DNA from: Sporisorium sorghi
Lineage: Eukaryota > Basidiomycota > Ustilaginomycetes > Ustilaginales > Ustilaginaceae
Direction: 5' to 3'
Assembly: GCA_023212695.1 (NCBI GenBank)
Contig: JALCCG010000026.1
Coordinates: 1 to 64,000, forward strand
DNA: 64,000 nt
Positions 34,320 to 43,266 of this stretch are shown one piece after another (position 1 is the stretch's first letter; every line of letters starts with the position of its first letter). The position numbers and the translations under genes were made by a program. The notes beneath the pieces were generated by a model. The model worked only from the letters and a program-made list of their open reading frames with translations. It had not been told where the DNA came from and made no database searches.

Positions 34320-34646
34320 TCAAATCAATATGCGCAGCCCAATCAAAGTCAGAATACCCACAATGACCGTAGCAAACAGACTTTTCGTTAGAAAAGCCGT
34401 AAGGAAGGCGGGAACAGCCGCAATCAGCTCAAGCAAGTGACCTGCAGGGTCGACACGCCCGTCCGATACGAGCAGTTCTTGGGCCAACAGGGCGCCCATG
34501 ACCGCGATTGGCACATGATCCAGCCATCTTATCATCATATCCGGAATCCGCAGCTTGCTGAGAATCATAAGCGGCAGAACTCTTGGAATAAGGGTAACCA
34601 CCGCACAGCCGATAATCAGAGCTGCAATATGCCATCTTATTTCCAT
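34320..34646 (-). CDS. azlD: Branched-chain amino-acid exporter small subunit
   Basis: 108 residues with four hydrophobic helices. The AzlD pattern is visible: VTLIPRVLPLMIL in helix one, then IPDMMIRWLDHVPIAVMGALLAQELLV and a C-terminal SLFATVIVGILTLIGLRIL. With AzlC it exports branched-chain amino acids or analogues such as azaleucine. The ATG overlaps the end of azlC by ten bases, so translation is coupled. Confidence 0.85.
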   Translation of the reverse strand: MEIRWHIAALIIGCAVVTLIPRVLPLMILSKLRIPDMMIRWLDHVPIAVMGALLAQELLVSDGRVDPAGHLLELIAAVPAFLTAFLTKSLFATVIVGILTLIGLRILI

Positions 34647-35362
34647 CGTTCAATCACCATCCCCGCTGTAGCCGCAACCAGGATAGCGGCAATGACTGCT
34701 GCGCTTCCCGGCATCATCGTACTGAAGGCCACTACTGCAATTACCGCAATTATAACGACCATGAAGTCCAATTTATATTTTTTGCGGCTGAGCCATTGCA
34801 GCACCAGCAGCCCGATAAACATACCCGGCAAAGCAAAATCCAGACCAAACTGCTCCGGGTCCGGTATCCACTCGCCGACGAGCCCCCCTGCAACGTTAGC
34901 CGCACACCAGAACAGATAGGCGGTAATATTTAAGCCCACCATCCATTGATAACCCAGTCTTTTCTGCTCGGTCGCCTTGGCGGCAGCAACACCGAATGTC
35001 TCGTCAGTCAGCAGGGAGCCGATAAAGAAACTCTTTCCGGTGGAGAGACCTTTAAAGTACGGGGCGATCGCCGCGCTTAACAGCAGATGCCTGGCATTCA
35101 CGAAGAAAATCGTGATGATGATCGAGATCACCGGGCTTGCTGCCGCCAACATTCCTGCCGCAATAAATTGACCGGAGCCGGCATAGAGCAGGAGTGAGAT
35201 TAACGCGATTTCGAGCAGACTGAAGCCTGCAGTCCGCTCAACTACACCTGCAGCGAAGCCTATGCTCAAATAGCCTAGCAGGGTAGGAATACAATCCTTA
35301 AAGCCTTGAAGATACGAATTTCCCTCCATATGCGAAGGAAGCTGTTCTGACTTGGTGTCCAT
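34637..35362 (-). CDS. azlC: Branched-chain amino-acid exporter large subunit
   Basis: 241 residues. Family blocks: FKDCIPTLLGYLSIGFAAGVV near the start, LYAGSGQFIAAGML, FFVNARHLLLSAAIAP, GSLLTDETFGVA, and several C-terminal helices. Together with AzlD it forms a two-component exporter driven by the membrane potential. GAGAGGAA precedes the ATG at 35362 by ten bases. Confidence 0.88.
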   Translation of the reverse strand: MDTKSEQLPSHMEGNSYLQGFKDCIPTLLGYLSIGFAAGVVERTAGFSLLEIALISLLLYAGSGQFIAAGMLAAASPVISIIITIFFVNARHLLLSAAIAPYFKGLSTGKSFFIGSLLTDETFGVAAAKATEQKRLGYQWMVGLNITAYLFWCAANVAGGLVGEWIPDPEQFGLDFALPGMFIGLLVLQWLSRKKYKLDFMVVIIAVIAVVAFSTMMPGSAAVIAAILVAATAGMVIERWK

Positions 35363-35459
35363 CTTGGTCCGATTCCTCTCTTACTCTCCGATTCTACTTT
35401 TAATTACTATGAATACATCCTCCTTCCTTGTCAACGCCAAATATGCCATTTATCCATAA

Positions 35460-35502
35460 AAAAAGCGCCCCGGAAGTGCAACAAATCTTCCGGAACGCAC
35501 AA
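35460..35502 (-). terminator. Terminator of the Zn alcohol dehydrogenase
   Basis: GCG..TTCCGGAAG / CTTCCGG..CGC hairpin followed by seven Ts on the minus strand. Confidence 0.8.
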
Positions 35503-35526
35503 TGTGATGATTGAATTTTCAAGCGG

Positions 35527-36663
35527 TCAAGGCTTCAAAATGATCTTAATACAGCCATCCTTCCGCTCATTGAAGATGTCATAGCCATGGGCAGCCTTCT
35601 CCATCGGAAACCGGTGCGTGATGATATCCGAAGGATCGACCGTCCCCTCCTTCAGCATTCGATACAGCTTGGGCATATAATGAATGACGGGCGCCAGTCC
35701 CATTTTTAACGTAATATTCCTTTCGAACAGCTCTCCGAGCGGAAATGCATTATAGACAAGCCCATATACGCCGGTCAGCTGGATCGTCCCGAACTTGCGA
35801 ACCATCCTGACGGCCATGTTGAAAGCTCCCAGAGAGCCGCCCTGCAGCCTGAGCACGCTGCCCAGCATTTCGATAGGGGTTCTTTTGGCATCCAGCCCCA
35901 CACAATCAATGACAACATCGGCTCCACCATGTGTGATTTCTCTAATATATTCTTCAATTTCGGGTATTTTTTCGAAATTATAGGTTTCCACCTGGTTAGT
36001 TCGTTTTGCATGGGCCAACCTGTAATCTACATGATCGATTGCAATGACCCGTTTCGCTCCCTTTAACCAAGCAAACTTCTGCGTTAACAGCCCGATCGGA
36101 CCGCAGCCTAGAACAACCACCGTGTCGCCAGGCTTGACTCCCCCGTTCTCTACACTCCAGATCGCTGTTGGCAGCGCATCGGAGAGCATGAGCAATTTTT
36201 CATCCTCCATATCGGCATCCTCCGGAATAACAAAGGGCATAAAATTTCCGTATGGAACACGCATCAGCTCCGCTTGGGCTCCCTGGAAACCGCCGTATGC
36301 ATCACTATAACCAAAAAAACCACCGGTATCCTTGGCATCATTAGCATAGTCGCACTGGCTCTCCATCTGATTCTGGCAGAACAAGCATTTGCCGCAAGAG
36401 ATGATAAAGGGAATAATGACACGGTCCCCAACCTTGACTCTGTTTACCTCAGGGCCAGCTTCCACCACGACCCCCATGGGCTCATGGCCGATAATGTAAT
36501 CATCATGAAGCTGCTTCATCTCACCGTTATATAAATGCAGATCAGAACCGCAGATAGCTGTCGTTGTGACTTGGATCAGTATATCGTCGCTGCGGTGCAT
36601 GGCCGGATCCTTCATCTCTTTCACTTTGATACGATGTCTGCCTTGATAGGTGACTGCTTTCAC
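35527..36663 (-). CDS. Zinc-dependent alcohol dehydrogenase family protein
   Basis: 378 residues from a GTG at 36663, nine bases after AAAGGAG; the ATG at 36669 leaves only three bases. Medium-chain dehydrogenase: catalytic zinc ligands C in TAICGSDLH and H in IIGHEPMG, and the structural zinc lobe CGKCLFCQNQMESQC. The NAD(P) site GCGPIGLL is near residue 185, and a lobe unique to formaldehyde-dehydrogenase-like members (DTGGFFGYSDAYGGFQGAQAELMRVPY) is present. It oxidises an alcohol or formaldehyde adduct; the substrate is unclear. Monocistronic. Confidence 0.85.
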   Translation of the reverse strand: MKAVTYQGRHRIKVKEMKDPAMHRSDDILIQVTTTAICGSDLHLYNGEMKQLHDDYIIGHEPMGVVVEAGPEVNRVKVGDRVIIPFIISCGKCLFCQNQMESQCDYANDAKDTGGFFGYSDAYGGFQGAQAELMRVPYGNFMPFVIPEDADMEDEKLLMLSDALPTAIWSVENGGVKPGDTVVVLGCGPIGLLTQKFAWLKGAKRVIAIDHVDYRLAHAKRTNQVETYNFEKIPEIEEYIREITHGGADVVIDCVGLDAKRTPIEMLGSVLRLQGGSLGAFNMAVRMVRKFGTIQLTGVYGLVYNAFPLGELFERNITLKMGLAPVIHYMPKLYRMLKEGTVDPSDIITHRFPMEKAAHGYDIFNERKDGCIKIILKP

Positions 36664-36780
36664 GCACATATGCTCCTTTACAAACCGAAATCCATTTCTT
36701 ACAGGATTTGGGGTGATTGATATGTTCAGTGTGCGCTAATTGCGGGCTAACTACTCGGCCATAGAAAAATTAATCTAGCT

Positions 36781-37698
36781 CTATCCGAGCCCTTCGGGTT
36801 GTACCTCCACAGGCCCCTTTTTCGGTTTCCCGACCTTCAGGAACAACACCAGCCCTAACAGTACAAGGGCACCCCCTCCTGCCTGCAGGGTGCTCATCGA
36901 TTCATTCAACAGAAGGAAAGCGAGCAAACTCGCCCCCACAGGCTCACCCAGAACGCTCATCGATACGGTTGAGGCCGAGGCATATTTCATAAGCCAATTA
37001 AACAACAGATGACCGAATACGGTCGGCACGACCGCCAATAGAGCAAATATTCCCCACTCACGCGCCGAATACCCTGCCAGCGGAATATGCATGCCCACGT
37101 TATAGACAGCCAGAATTACAGCAGCTACCACAAAAACAAGCCAGCTGTACAGAAAGGACGGAAGCCGTCTGAGCAGCAATTGCCCAAGCAGCATATGTGC
37201 AGCAACGGCTGCCGTTCCCAGCAAAGACATCACATCACCGGTCAAATGCCCCGCACTCCCGCTGAGTCCGCTGCTGCCAATGAGCAGAAATACCCCAAGG
37301 AACGCGATAGCCATGCCGCCGATTGCGGCGAGTGATGTTTTTTCCTTAAACCAGAAATAGGCACCAATCATGACGAATACGGGCTGCAGAGCCAGGATGA
37401 TGGTAGAGCTTGCAACGCTTGTCCATGTTAAAGATCCCATCCATAACAAAAAGTGCAATGCCAGCATGGCTCCTGACAGGATCAGCAGCAGCACTTCAGA
37501 GCGCTTCAATGACTTGGCAGCGGGCAGATATTTTCCCGCAAACGGCAGCATGATCAGAACGGTAATAACGAGTCTGTACATGGCTTGAACAGAGACCGGA
37601 CTGCTGGACCATTTCACAAAAATGGATGAGAAAGATATCGCGATAATGCCGATAAATAAAGGAATAAATACGGGAATAGGCGGTTTCTCTGAATTCAT
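36781..37698 (-). CDS. EamA family drug/metabolite exporter
   Basis: About 305 residues with ten membrane helices in two EamA repeats (MYRLVITVLIMLPFAGKYL, LWMGSLTWTSVASSTIILALQPVFVMIGA, then GYSAREWGIFALLAVVPTVFGHLLFNWLMKYASASTVSMSVLGEPVGASLLAFLLLNE). DMT transporters export metabolites or drugs by proton or sodium antiport. The start is uncertain: ATG at 37698 with AAAGGTGA rather far upstream, or GTG at 37716 without a clear ribosome site. It is divergent from the potassium transporter gene. Confidence 0.8.
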   Translation of the reverse strand: MNSEKPPIPVFIPLFIGIIAISFSSIFVKWSSSPVSVQAMYRLVITVLIMLPFAGKYLPAAKSLKRSEVLLLILSGAMLALHFLLWMGSLTWTSVASSTIILALQPVFVMIGAYFWFKEKTSLAAIGGMAIAFLGVFLLIGSSGLSGSAGHLTGDVMSLLGTAAVAAHMLLGQLLLRRLPSFLYSWLVFVVAAVILAVYNVGMHIPLAGYSAREWGIFALLAVVPTVFGHLLFNWLMKYASASTVSMSVLGEPVGASLLAFLLLNESMSTLQAGGGALVLLGLVLFLKVGKPKKGPVEVQPEGLG

Positions 37699-37777
37699 GA
37701 TGGTTAAATGATTCACCTTTCGTGTTATATTAGAGAAATGATTTTAAAATTAAAACTTTCGGAAAAGGAAAATTAGC

Positions 37778-39130
37778 ATGAAAAAGAAAGACCTGCGCAA
37801 TCAAATGACCCCGCCCAAGTTTCTGGCGATCGGCTTTGCATCGATCACGCTGGTGGGGACGATCCTGCTAAAGCTTCCCATCGCCACAGCTGACGGGACC
37901 TCCACACCACTGATTGATGCGCTCTTCACAGCGGTTTCCGCCATCAGCGTGACCGGATTAACCGTTGTGGATACGGGAACCCATTGGTCCGTTTTTGGAC
38001 AAATTGTCATGCTCATGCTGGTTCAGCTGGGCGGATTAGGCTTTATGACCTCTGCCACCTGGATTGCATTGATGTTCAATCGCAGAATCTCGCTGCGGGA
38101 ACGCATCATTCTTCAGGAAGCGATGGGACAATACCAAATTCAAGGCATTGTGGACCTCATTCGAAGAGTCCTCGTATACACGCTGATTATAGAGGGCATA
38201 GGCGCTCTGCTGCTGACATTCAGGTTCTCTGCCATCATGCCGCTCTCGGATGCAGCTTACTTTGGCACATTCCAAAGCATATCCATATTCAACAATGCTG
38301 GCTTTGATCTGTTTGGCCAAATCCATGGGCCATTCTCCGGGTTTGCCACTTATGTAGAGGATCCTTATGTCAATATTATCATTGCTGTCTTGATTTTCCT
38401 TGGGGGAATCGGCTTCATTGTTATCTTTGATCTTATCGAGTACCCGAAAACCAAAAAAATATCGCTTCACTCCAAGGTTGTTCTGACGGTGACCTCTCTG
38501 CTGATCGTCATTGGAGCTGTCATGATCTTTCTATTGGAGCACAGCAATCCCAAGACATTAGGCCCGCTCTCGTACCCGGTCAAGATTATGGCCTCCATCT
38601 TCCAATCGATTACCCCGCGTTCCGGCGGCGTCAGCACCCTGGACATCGCGAGTCTGGAGCAGTCGTCACAGTTCTTCATGATCCTCCTGATGTTCATCGG
38701 GGCTGCGCCTGGATCCACAGGAGGCGGGATCAAGGTGACGACCTTCGCGGTCCTGATTGGTGCAGTGGTTACCATGATCCAGGGAAAACGTGATGTTGTT
38801 CTCTACCGCAACAGAATCTCGCAATCCCTGGTCTACCGCTCCATTACGCTAACGATACTGTCACTGCTGCTGTTGGTAGGAGCTTCCATGTTTCTATCCG
38901 TGACGGAATCCGGTGAATTCTTAAGAATTCTGTTCGAAGCCGTCTCCGCCTTCGGAACAGCCGGCTTATCCATGGGTCTCACAACCGAATTGTCGCCGAT
39001 TGGCAAGATCACTATCGCCTTGCTGATGTTCCTGGGCCGTCTCGGTCCGCTTACGCTGGCTTACGCGCTTAGCCGCAAAAGCAACAAAGAACTGTACCGT
39101 CACCCGGAGGGCCGGATTACGATCGGCTAA
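37778..39130 (+). CDS. TrkH/KtrB family potassium uptake channel subunit
   Basis: 450 residues with the four-repeat pore of Ktr/Trk transporters. Each repeat keeps its selectivity glycine: VSAISVTGLTVV, SISIFNNAGFDLFG, TPRSGGVSTLD and SAFGTAGLSMG. It conducts K+ into the cell and needs a peripheral nucleotide-binding KtrA/TrkA partner, which is not in this window. A ribosome site (AAAAGGAAAA) lies before the ATG. A strong terminator follows. Confidence 0.88.
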   Translation: MKKKDLRNQMTPPKFLAIGFASITLVGTILLKLPIATADGTSTPLIDALFTAVSAISVTGLTVVDTGTHWSVFGQIVMLMLVQLGGLGFMTSATWIALMFNRRISLRERIILQEAMGQYQIQGIVDLIRRVLVYTLIIEGIGALLLTFRFSAIMPLSDAAYFGTFQSISIFNNAGFDLFGQIHGPFSGFATYVEDPYVNIIIAVLIFLGGIGFIVIFDLIEYPKTKKISLHSKVVLTVTSLLIVIGAVMIFLLEHSNPKTLGPLSYPVKIMASIFQSITPRSGGVSTLDIASLEQSSQFFMILLMFIGAAPGSTGGGIKVTTFAVLIGAVVTMIQGKRDVVLYRNRISQSLVYRSITLTILSLLLLVGASMFLSVTESGEFLRILFEAVSAFGTAGLSMGLTTELSPIGKITIALLMFLGRLGPLTLAYALSRKSNKELYRHPEGRITIG

Positions 39131-39165
39131 ACCGTGTGCATTCCCTCTTCTTGCCGGCACATATA

Positions 39166-39211
39166 AACAAACCGTACGCTCCCTCATCTGCCGGGAGTGC
39201 ACGGTTTGTTT
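39166..39211. terminator. Bidirectional terminator after the KtrB-like gene
   Basis: AACAAACCGT pairs with ACGGTTTGTT, with inner CTCCC/GGGAG pairing and T-runs on both strands. It also serves the leftward gene at 39254. Confidence 0.85.
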
Positions 39212-39253
39212 CATTTTCATCTCATGTTGAGTAGTATCCGATTGAACCGGCTC

Positions 39254-39529
39254 TTATTCTCCGAACTCGCTGGCATCGATCGCAGCATCCAGCAAATCAT
39301 CAAACAACTCGTCATCGGTTTCGATCCGCTCATCAAGCTGCATAAACTGCTCCTCGATTCCCGGCTCGCCTGCGAAATTCAGGCTGTAATCCCAGTCCCG
39401 GCCGTTCTTGCTCAGGAATGTAATCTCGTACGATGCTGCATGTCCATCTATAGAAAATACGGTATACCCCACGAATTGATTGCTCTCATCCCGTTTCATA
39501 TCCGCACGCTCGATTCGGACTTGTGACAC
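39254..39529 (-). CDS. Hypothetical acidic protein
   Basis: 91 residues, not recognised. The N-terminal two-thirds look beta-rich (GYTVFSIDGHAASYEITFLSKNGRDWDYSLNFA). The last third is strongly acidic and helical (LDERIETDDELFDDLLDAAIDA). There is no signal peptide or metal motif. The start is GTG at 39529 with AAGGAGA eight bases upstream. Monocistronic and convergent with the potassium transporter. Confidence 0.65.
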   Translation of the reverse strand: MSQVRIERADMKRDESNQFVGYTVFSIDGHAASYEITFLSKNGRDWDYSLNFAGEPGIEEQFMQLDERIETDDELFDDLLDAAIDASEFGE

Positions 39530-39672
39530 GTTTCCACTCTCCTTCGTTTCGTTGTGAACAACTCACAACACTCAGTATATCACTTTTAATTGCCGCTGAT
39601 TATTGTTTTTCTTATGCAACTTGATCTAGTATAATATGGTGGAAAAGAATAAATTTCATTGGAGGGTTCCAA

Positions 39673-40905
39673 ATGTCCGATTTCAATACATCCTTGGACA
39701 AATATGCCGAGTTGGCTGTAAAGGTTGGAGTTAACATACAGGAAGGACAAACCTTGGTGGTTCATGCCCCTGTTGACACTGCCGAGTTCACTCGCTTGAT
39801 CGCCAAGAAGGCCTATGAAGCAGGTGCCCGCCTGGTGAAAATTCTATGGACTGATGAAACTGTCACCAGACTTCAATTCGAAAAAGCAGCGGATGATGTG
39901 TTTACGGAAGCACCAAAGTGGTATGCCGGGGAAATGACTGAATTGGTGGAGAACGGTGCAGCTATCCTCCACGTCCTTGCGGAGAATCCGGATCTGCTCA
40001 GCGGCATTGATTCCGAACGCATCGGAAACTTCTACAAGGCCCGCGGAGAAGCGCTGAAGCAATATCGCGCCTATCAGCAGTCTGACAAGTTCAGCTGGTG
40101 CCTGATTGCAGTGCCTTCGGCGCCATGGGCTGCCAAGGTATTTCCCGATGCACCGGAATCGGAGCAGGTCAGCAAGCTGTGGGATGCGATTTTCCACACG
40201 GTGCGCGTGGATCAGGCTAATCCGGTTGAGGCTTGGAACCAGCATCTTGAGGTGCTTGAAGCGAAATCTTCCGTGCTGAACGCCAAGAAATACAAGAAGC
40301 TCCACTACATTGCGCCAGGAACGGACCTTACCATTGAACTGCCTGAAGGCCATATCTGGGCGCAGGGTGACAGCATCAACGAACGCGGCCATTCGTTTGT
40401 GGCTAATATGCCAACAGAAGAAGTATTTACTGCACCGCTCAAAACGGGGGTTAACGGTACTGTCCACAGCACGAAGCCTTTGAGTTACGCCGGCAATATC
40501 GTGGACAACTTCTCTCTTACGTTTGAAGCCGGTAAAGTAGTCAGCTTCACAGCAGAGCAAGGGTACGAGACCCTTGAGCGTCTCCTGAACATGGATGATG
40601 GTGCCCGCTATCTTGGTGAGGTGGCGCTTGTGCCGCATCAATCTCCGATCTCCGAATCCAACATTCTGTATTACAATACGTTGTTTGACGAGAATGCTTC
40701 CAACCACCTTGCGCTTGGCAGTGCCTATGCCTTCTGCATAGAGGGAGGTAAAGAGATGAATCAGGAGCAATTAATTCAAAGCGGTCTCAATACCAGCGTG
40801 ACGCATGTGGACTTCATGATCGGCTCCGGCGAAATGGATATTTACGGAGTTACGGCAGAGGGTAAGGAAGAACCGGTATTCCTTAAAGGAAACTGGGCAT
40901 TTTAA
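39673..40905 (+). CDS. M29 family aminopeptidase (AmpS/PepS type), copy 1
   Basis: 410 residues of the thermophilic M29 metalloaminopeptidase family. Metal-ligand motifs are present: NMPTEEVFTAP, YLGEVALVP, FDENASNHLALG and VTHVDFMIG. The enzyme removes N-terminal residues from peptides in the cytoplasm. A TATAAT at 39630-39635 lies 37 bp before the ATG. A closely similar paralogue begins 166 bp downstream, each copy followed by its own terminator, so the pair may be expressed separately. Confidence 0.88.
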   Translation: MSDFNTSLDKYAELAVKVGVNIQEGQTLVVHAPVDTAEFTRLIAKKAYEAGARLVKILWTDETVTRLQFEKAADDVFTEAPKWYAGEMTELVENGAAILHVLAENPDLLSGIDSERIGNFYKARGEALKQYRAYQQSDKFSWCLIAVPSAPWAAKVFPDAPESEQVSKLWDAIFHTVRVDQANPVEAWNQHLEVLEAKSSVLNAKKYKKLHYIAPGTDLTIELPEGHIWAQGDSINERGHSFVANMPTEEVFTAPLKTGVNGTVHSTKPLSYAGNIVDNFSLTFEAGKVVSFTAEQGYETLERLLNMDDGARYLGEVALVPHQSPISESNILYYNTLFDENASNHLALGSAYAFCIEGGKEMNQEQLIQSGLNTSVTHVDFMIGSGEMDIYGVTAEGKEEPVFLKGNWAF

Positions 40906-40917
40906 GAATATCGTGAT

Positions 40918-40952
40918 CAAAGCAGCTATTTCATGCGAAGTAGCTGCTTTTC
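40918..40952 (+). terminator. Terminator between the tandem aminopeptidase genes
   Basis: AAAGCAGCTA / TAGCTGCTTT hairpin with a plus-strand T-run just past the stop of copy 1. Confidence 0.8.
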
Positions 40953-41071
40953 TTAAACTTTTCCTGCCTTTAATTGACCTGAGGTTGATTTACAAACGGA
41001 AAAATTGTGCGATAATCAAGAAAGCGCATGAAGCTACTTAAAGGTAGTATAAAAGGAATGGAGGTCCTTGT

Positions 41072-42301
41072 ATGTCAAGCTTTGAACAAAAATTGGAGCG
41101 TTACGCCGAGCTCGCTGTCAAAGTCGGTGCCAATGTGCAGCCGGGGCAAACTCTTGTCGTTAACGCCATGATCGATGCTGCGCCGCTTGTGCGCCTCATC
41201 GTAAAGAAGGCCTATGAAATCGGTGCCAAACAAGTGAAAGTCAACTATAGCGATGAGATCGTCAGCCGAATACGTTACGAGTTGGCTCCGGATGAAGCAT
41301 TTCTGGAACCGCCGAAATACTACGCGGAGGAAGTAACGGAGCTCGCTGAGCAAGGAGCCGCATTCTTGACGGTCCTCTCCTCGAACCCTGATCTGCTCAG
41401 CGGAATTGATCCTGAACGTATCTCCAACCATCAACGTACATATGGCGCTGCGATGTCGAAGTACCGTCAATATCAGCAAGCCGATAAAATGAGCTGGACA
41501 GGCGTTGCCTTTGCTTCTCCGGATTGGGCGGCCAAGGTGTTCCCTGATGTTCCGAAGGAGCTGCAGGTGGACAAAATGTGGGATGCGATCTTTCATGCGG
41601 TACGCGCAGATCTGGATGACCCTATCAGCGCGTGGGAGGCGCATATTGATACGCTCCAGCAGAAATCCGACGAGCTTAATGCCAAGAAATATCATAAGCT
41701 TCGCTTTACCTCACCTGGAACGGACCTCACGATTGAACTGCCAGAAGGCCATATTTGGACCCAAGCGGGCAGCCATAATGAGCAAGGGGAACGCTTCGTT
41801 GCCAACATTCCAACGGAGGAAGTGTTCACGGCTCCTCTTAAAACCGGCGTGAATGGCACGGTTCGCAGCACAAAGCCTTTGAGTTATGGAGGCAATATTA
41901 TAGACAATTTCTCGATTACGTTCGAGAACGGTCGCATTGTCGATTTTTCTGCCGAGCAAGGTGAAGATACGTTATCGCGTCTCGTCTCCATGGATGAGGG
42001 CTCCCATTATCTTGGGGAAGTGGCCCTTGTTCCTTACCGTTCCCCGATTTCGGAAAGCGGCATCCTGTATTACAATACGCTGTTTGATGAGAATGCCTCC
42101 TGCCACCTGGCTATCGGCAGTGCATACGCCTTCAACCTCGAGGGCGGCAAAACCATGACGTCTGATCAGCTGCAAGCCAGCGGACTGAACACCAGCATTA
42201 CCCATGTGGATTTCATGATGGGCTCCAAGGAGCTGAACATCACAGGAATCACGCATGATGGCACCGAAGAGCCTGTATTCATCGATGGCAACTGGGCGTA
42301 A
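41072..42301 (+). CDS. M29 family aminopeptidase (AmpS/PepS type), copy 2
   Basis: 409 residues, alignable end to end with copy 1 and with the same motifs: NIPTEEVFTAP, YLGEVALVP, FDENASCHLAIG and ITHVDFMMG. Differences cluster in the N-terminal helical half (for example YYAEEVTELAEQGAAFLTV), which shapes substrate access. A separate promoter (TTTACA, 16-bp spacer, GATAAT near 40992-41019) and a strong GGAGG ribosome site precede the ATG. This suggests independent control rather than read-through from copy 1. Confidence 0.88.
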   Translation: MSSFEQKLERYAELAVKVGANVQPGQTLVVNAMIDAAPLVRLIVKKAYEIGAKQVKVNYSDEIVSRIRYELAPDEAFLEPPKYYAEEVTELAEQGAAFLTVLSSNPDLLSGIDPERISNHQRTYGAAMSKYRQYQQADKMSWTGVAFASPDWAAKVFPDVPKELQVDKMWDAIFHAVRADLDDPISAWEAHIDTLQQKSDELNAKKYHKLRFTSPGTDLTIELPEGHIWTQAGSHNEQGERFVANIPTEEVFTAPLKTGVNGTVRSTKPLSYGGNIIDNFSITFENGRIVDFSAEQGEDTLSRLVSMDEGSHYLGEVALVPYRSPISESGILYYNTLFDENASCHLAIGSAYAFNLEGGKTMTSDQLQASGLNTSITHVDFMMGSKELNITGITHDGTEEPVFIDGNWA

Positions 42302-42340
42302 GCCGCACTAGCCATCATTCAAATACCTCACTCGATCTTA

Positions 42341-42375
42341 CAGGACGTCCTCCAGCAGAGGGCGTCCTGTTTTTC
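42341..42375 (+). terminator. Terminator after aminopeptidase copy 2
   Basis: ACAGGACG / CGTCCTGT hairpin with inner CCTC/GAGG pairing and a plus-strand T-run. Confidence 0.85.
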
Positions 42376-42675
42376 CAGTCTTTTTTATCTGCCGACACGC
42401 TTCTCCTCCATGCTATGATGCATCCTATTTCGATTAATATCCTTAGATTACCGAACATATCATGAAGAGATGGGCGCACTCTTGAGATATCCCAAACCTA
42501 CTCGAGAATGACGATTTGTTTTAAGAGTCGAATTCCTGAGGAATACGCCGTTACATACTTCTCCAACATCAATCACCAGAGTCTGCTGTTATTTGAAATT
42601 GTAGGGCTTTTTTATCTGATATGTTGTAAAATGATGAGAGAAATAGGATGGTTACACCAGAGAGGGGAATATCGC
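42376..42675. other. Intergenic region before the sigma-factor gene
   Basis: No gene is supported; an upstream extension of the sigma frame exists but lacks a ribosome site. A TAAAAT-like -10 near 42634 is present, but no convincing -35 or ECF-type promoter was identified. Confidence 0.4.
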
Positions 42676-43266
42676 GTGTCCAACCGATTACAGCTCCTCC
42701 TTGCAGCAGATTTCGCTGATTTGAGCGAACCTATTCAGGAAGAAATTTACTATGAATTTTATGATCTTGTATATGGACAAATATTGTATGTCGTACGGGA
42801 TCATGCTGCTGTTGAGGATATCATTCAGGAGTCCTTTATAAAAGTGATTACAAGCAAGCCTAACTTCGAAATGGAAAGCAAGATGCGGGGATGGCTGCGC
42901 GTCGTCGCTAAAAACTCAACCATGAATTATTTAAGAAAAAATAAAAAATACCGTAACCAAGTGGATGTTGATAGTGTTTTTATTAATGAAGAGGACGTAG
43001 CGGTCTCCTCCGCGAACGTGGAACACCAGGTGGAGTCGAATATGCTGGAGGAATCCATTGAGCAGTACCTCGACAAACTCAAGCCTGAATACAGGTTATT
43101 GATTGAATATCGGTGGAAGCACAGTCTGACGTACAGGGAAATCGCCGAGCTGCTGAATACACGCGAAGAGATCGTCAAGCAGCGCTTGTTCCGAGCGAGA
43201 GAGTCCGTAAAGAAAATGCTGTATAGAGAGTGGGGTGAATTGGATGAGCAACGAAAAATACGATGA
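42676..43266 (+). CDS. ECF-type RNA polymerase sigma factor
   Basis: 196 residues. The start is GTG at 42676 with AGAGGGG eight bases upstream. Region 2 (YYEFYDLVYGQILYVVRDHAAVEDIIQESFIKVI, then MRGWLRVVAKNSTMNYLRKN) and region 4 (LKPEYRLLIEYRWKHSLTYREIAELLNTREEIVKQRLFRARESVKK) are both complete, with an acidic linker between. It directs transcription of a small regulon when released by its partner. The downstream gene overlaps by 23 bases and encodes the likely membrane anti-sigma factor. Confidence 0.85.
   Translation: MSNRLQLLLAADFADLSEPIQEEIYYEFYDLVYGQILYVVRDHAAVEDIIQESFIKVITSKPNFEMESKMRGWLRVVAKNSTMNYLRKNKKYRNQVDVDSVFINEEDVAVSSANVEHQVESNMLEESIEQYLDKLKPEYRLLIEYRWKHSLTYREIAELLNTREEIVKQRLFRARESVKKMLYREWGELDEQRKIR

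Noticed and set aside
39844..40770. A 308-codon leftward frame antisense to aminopeptidase copy 1
   Set aside because: It is a shadow; a similar frame exists opposite copy 2, as expected from the shared DNA sequence.
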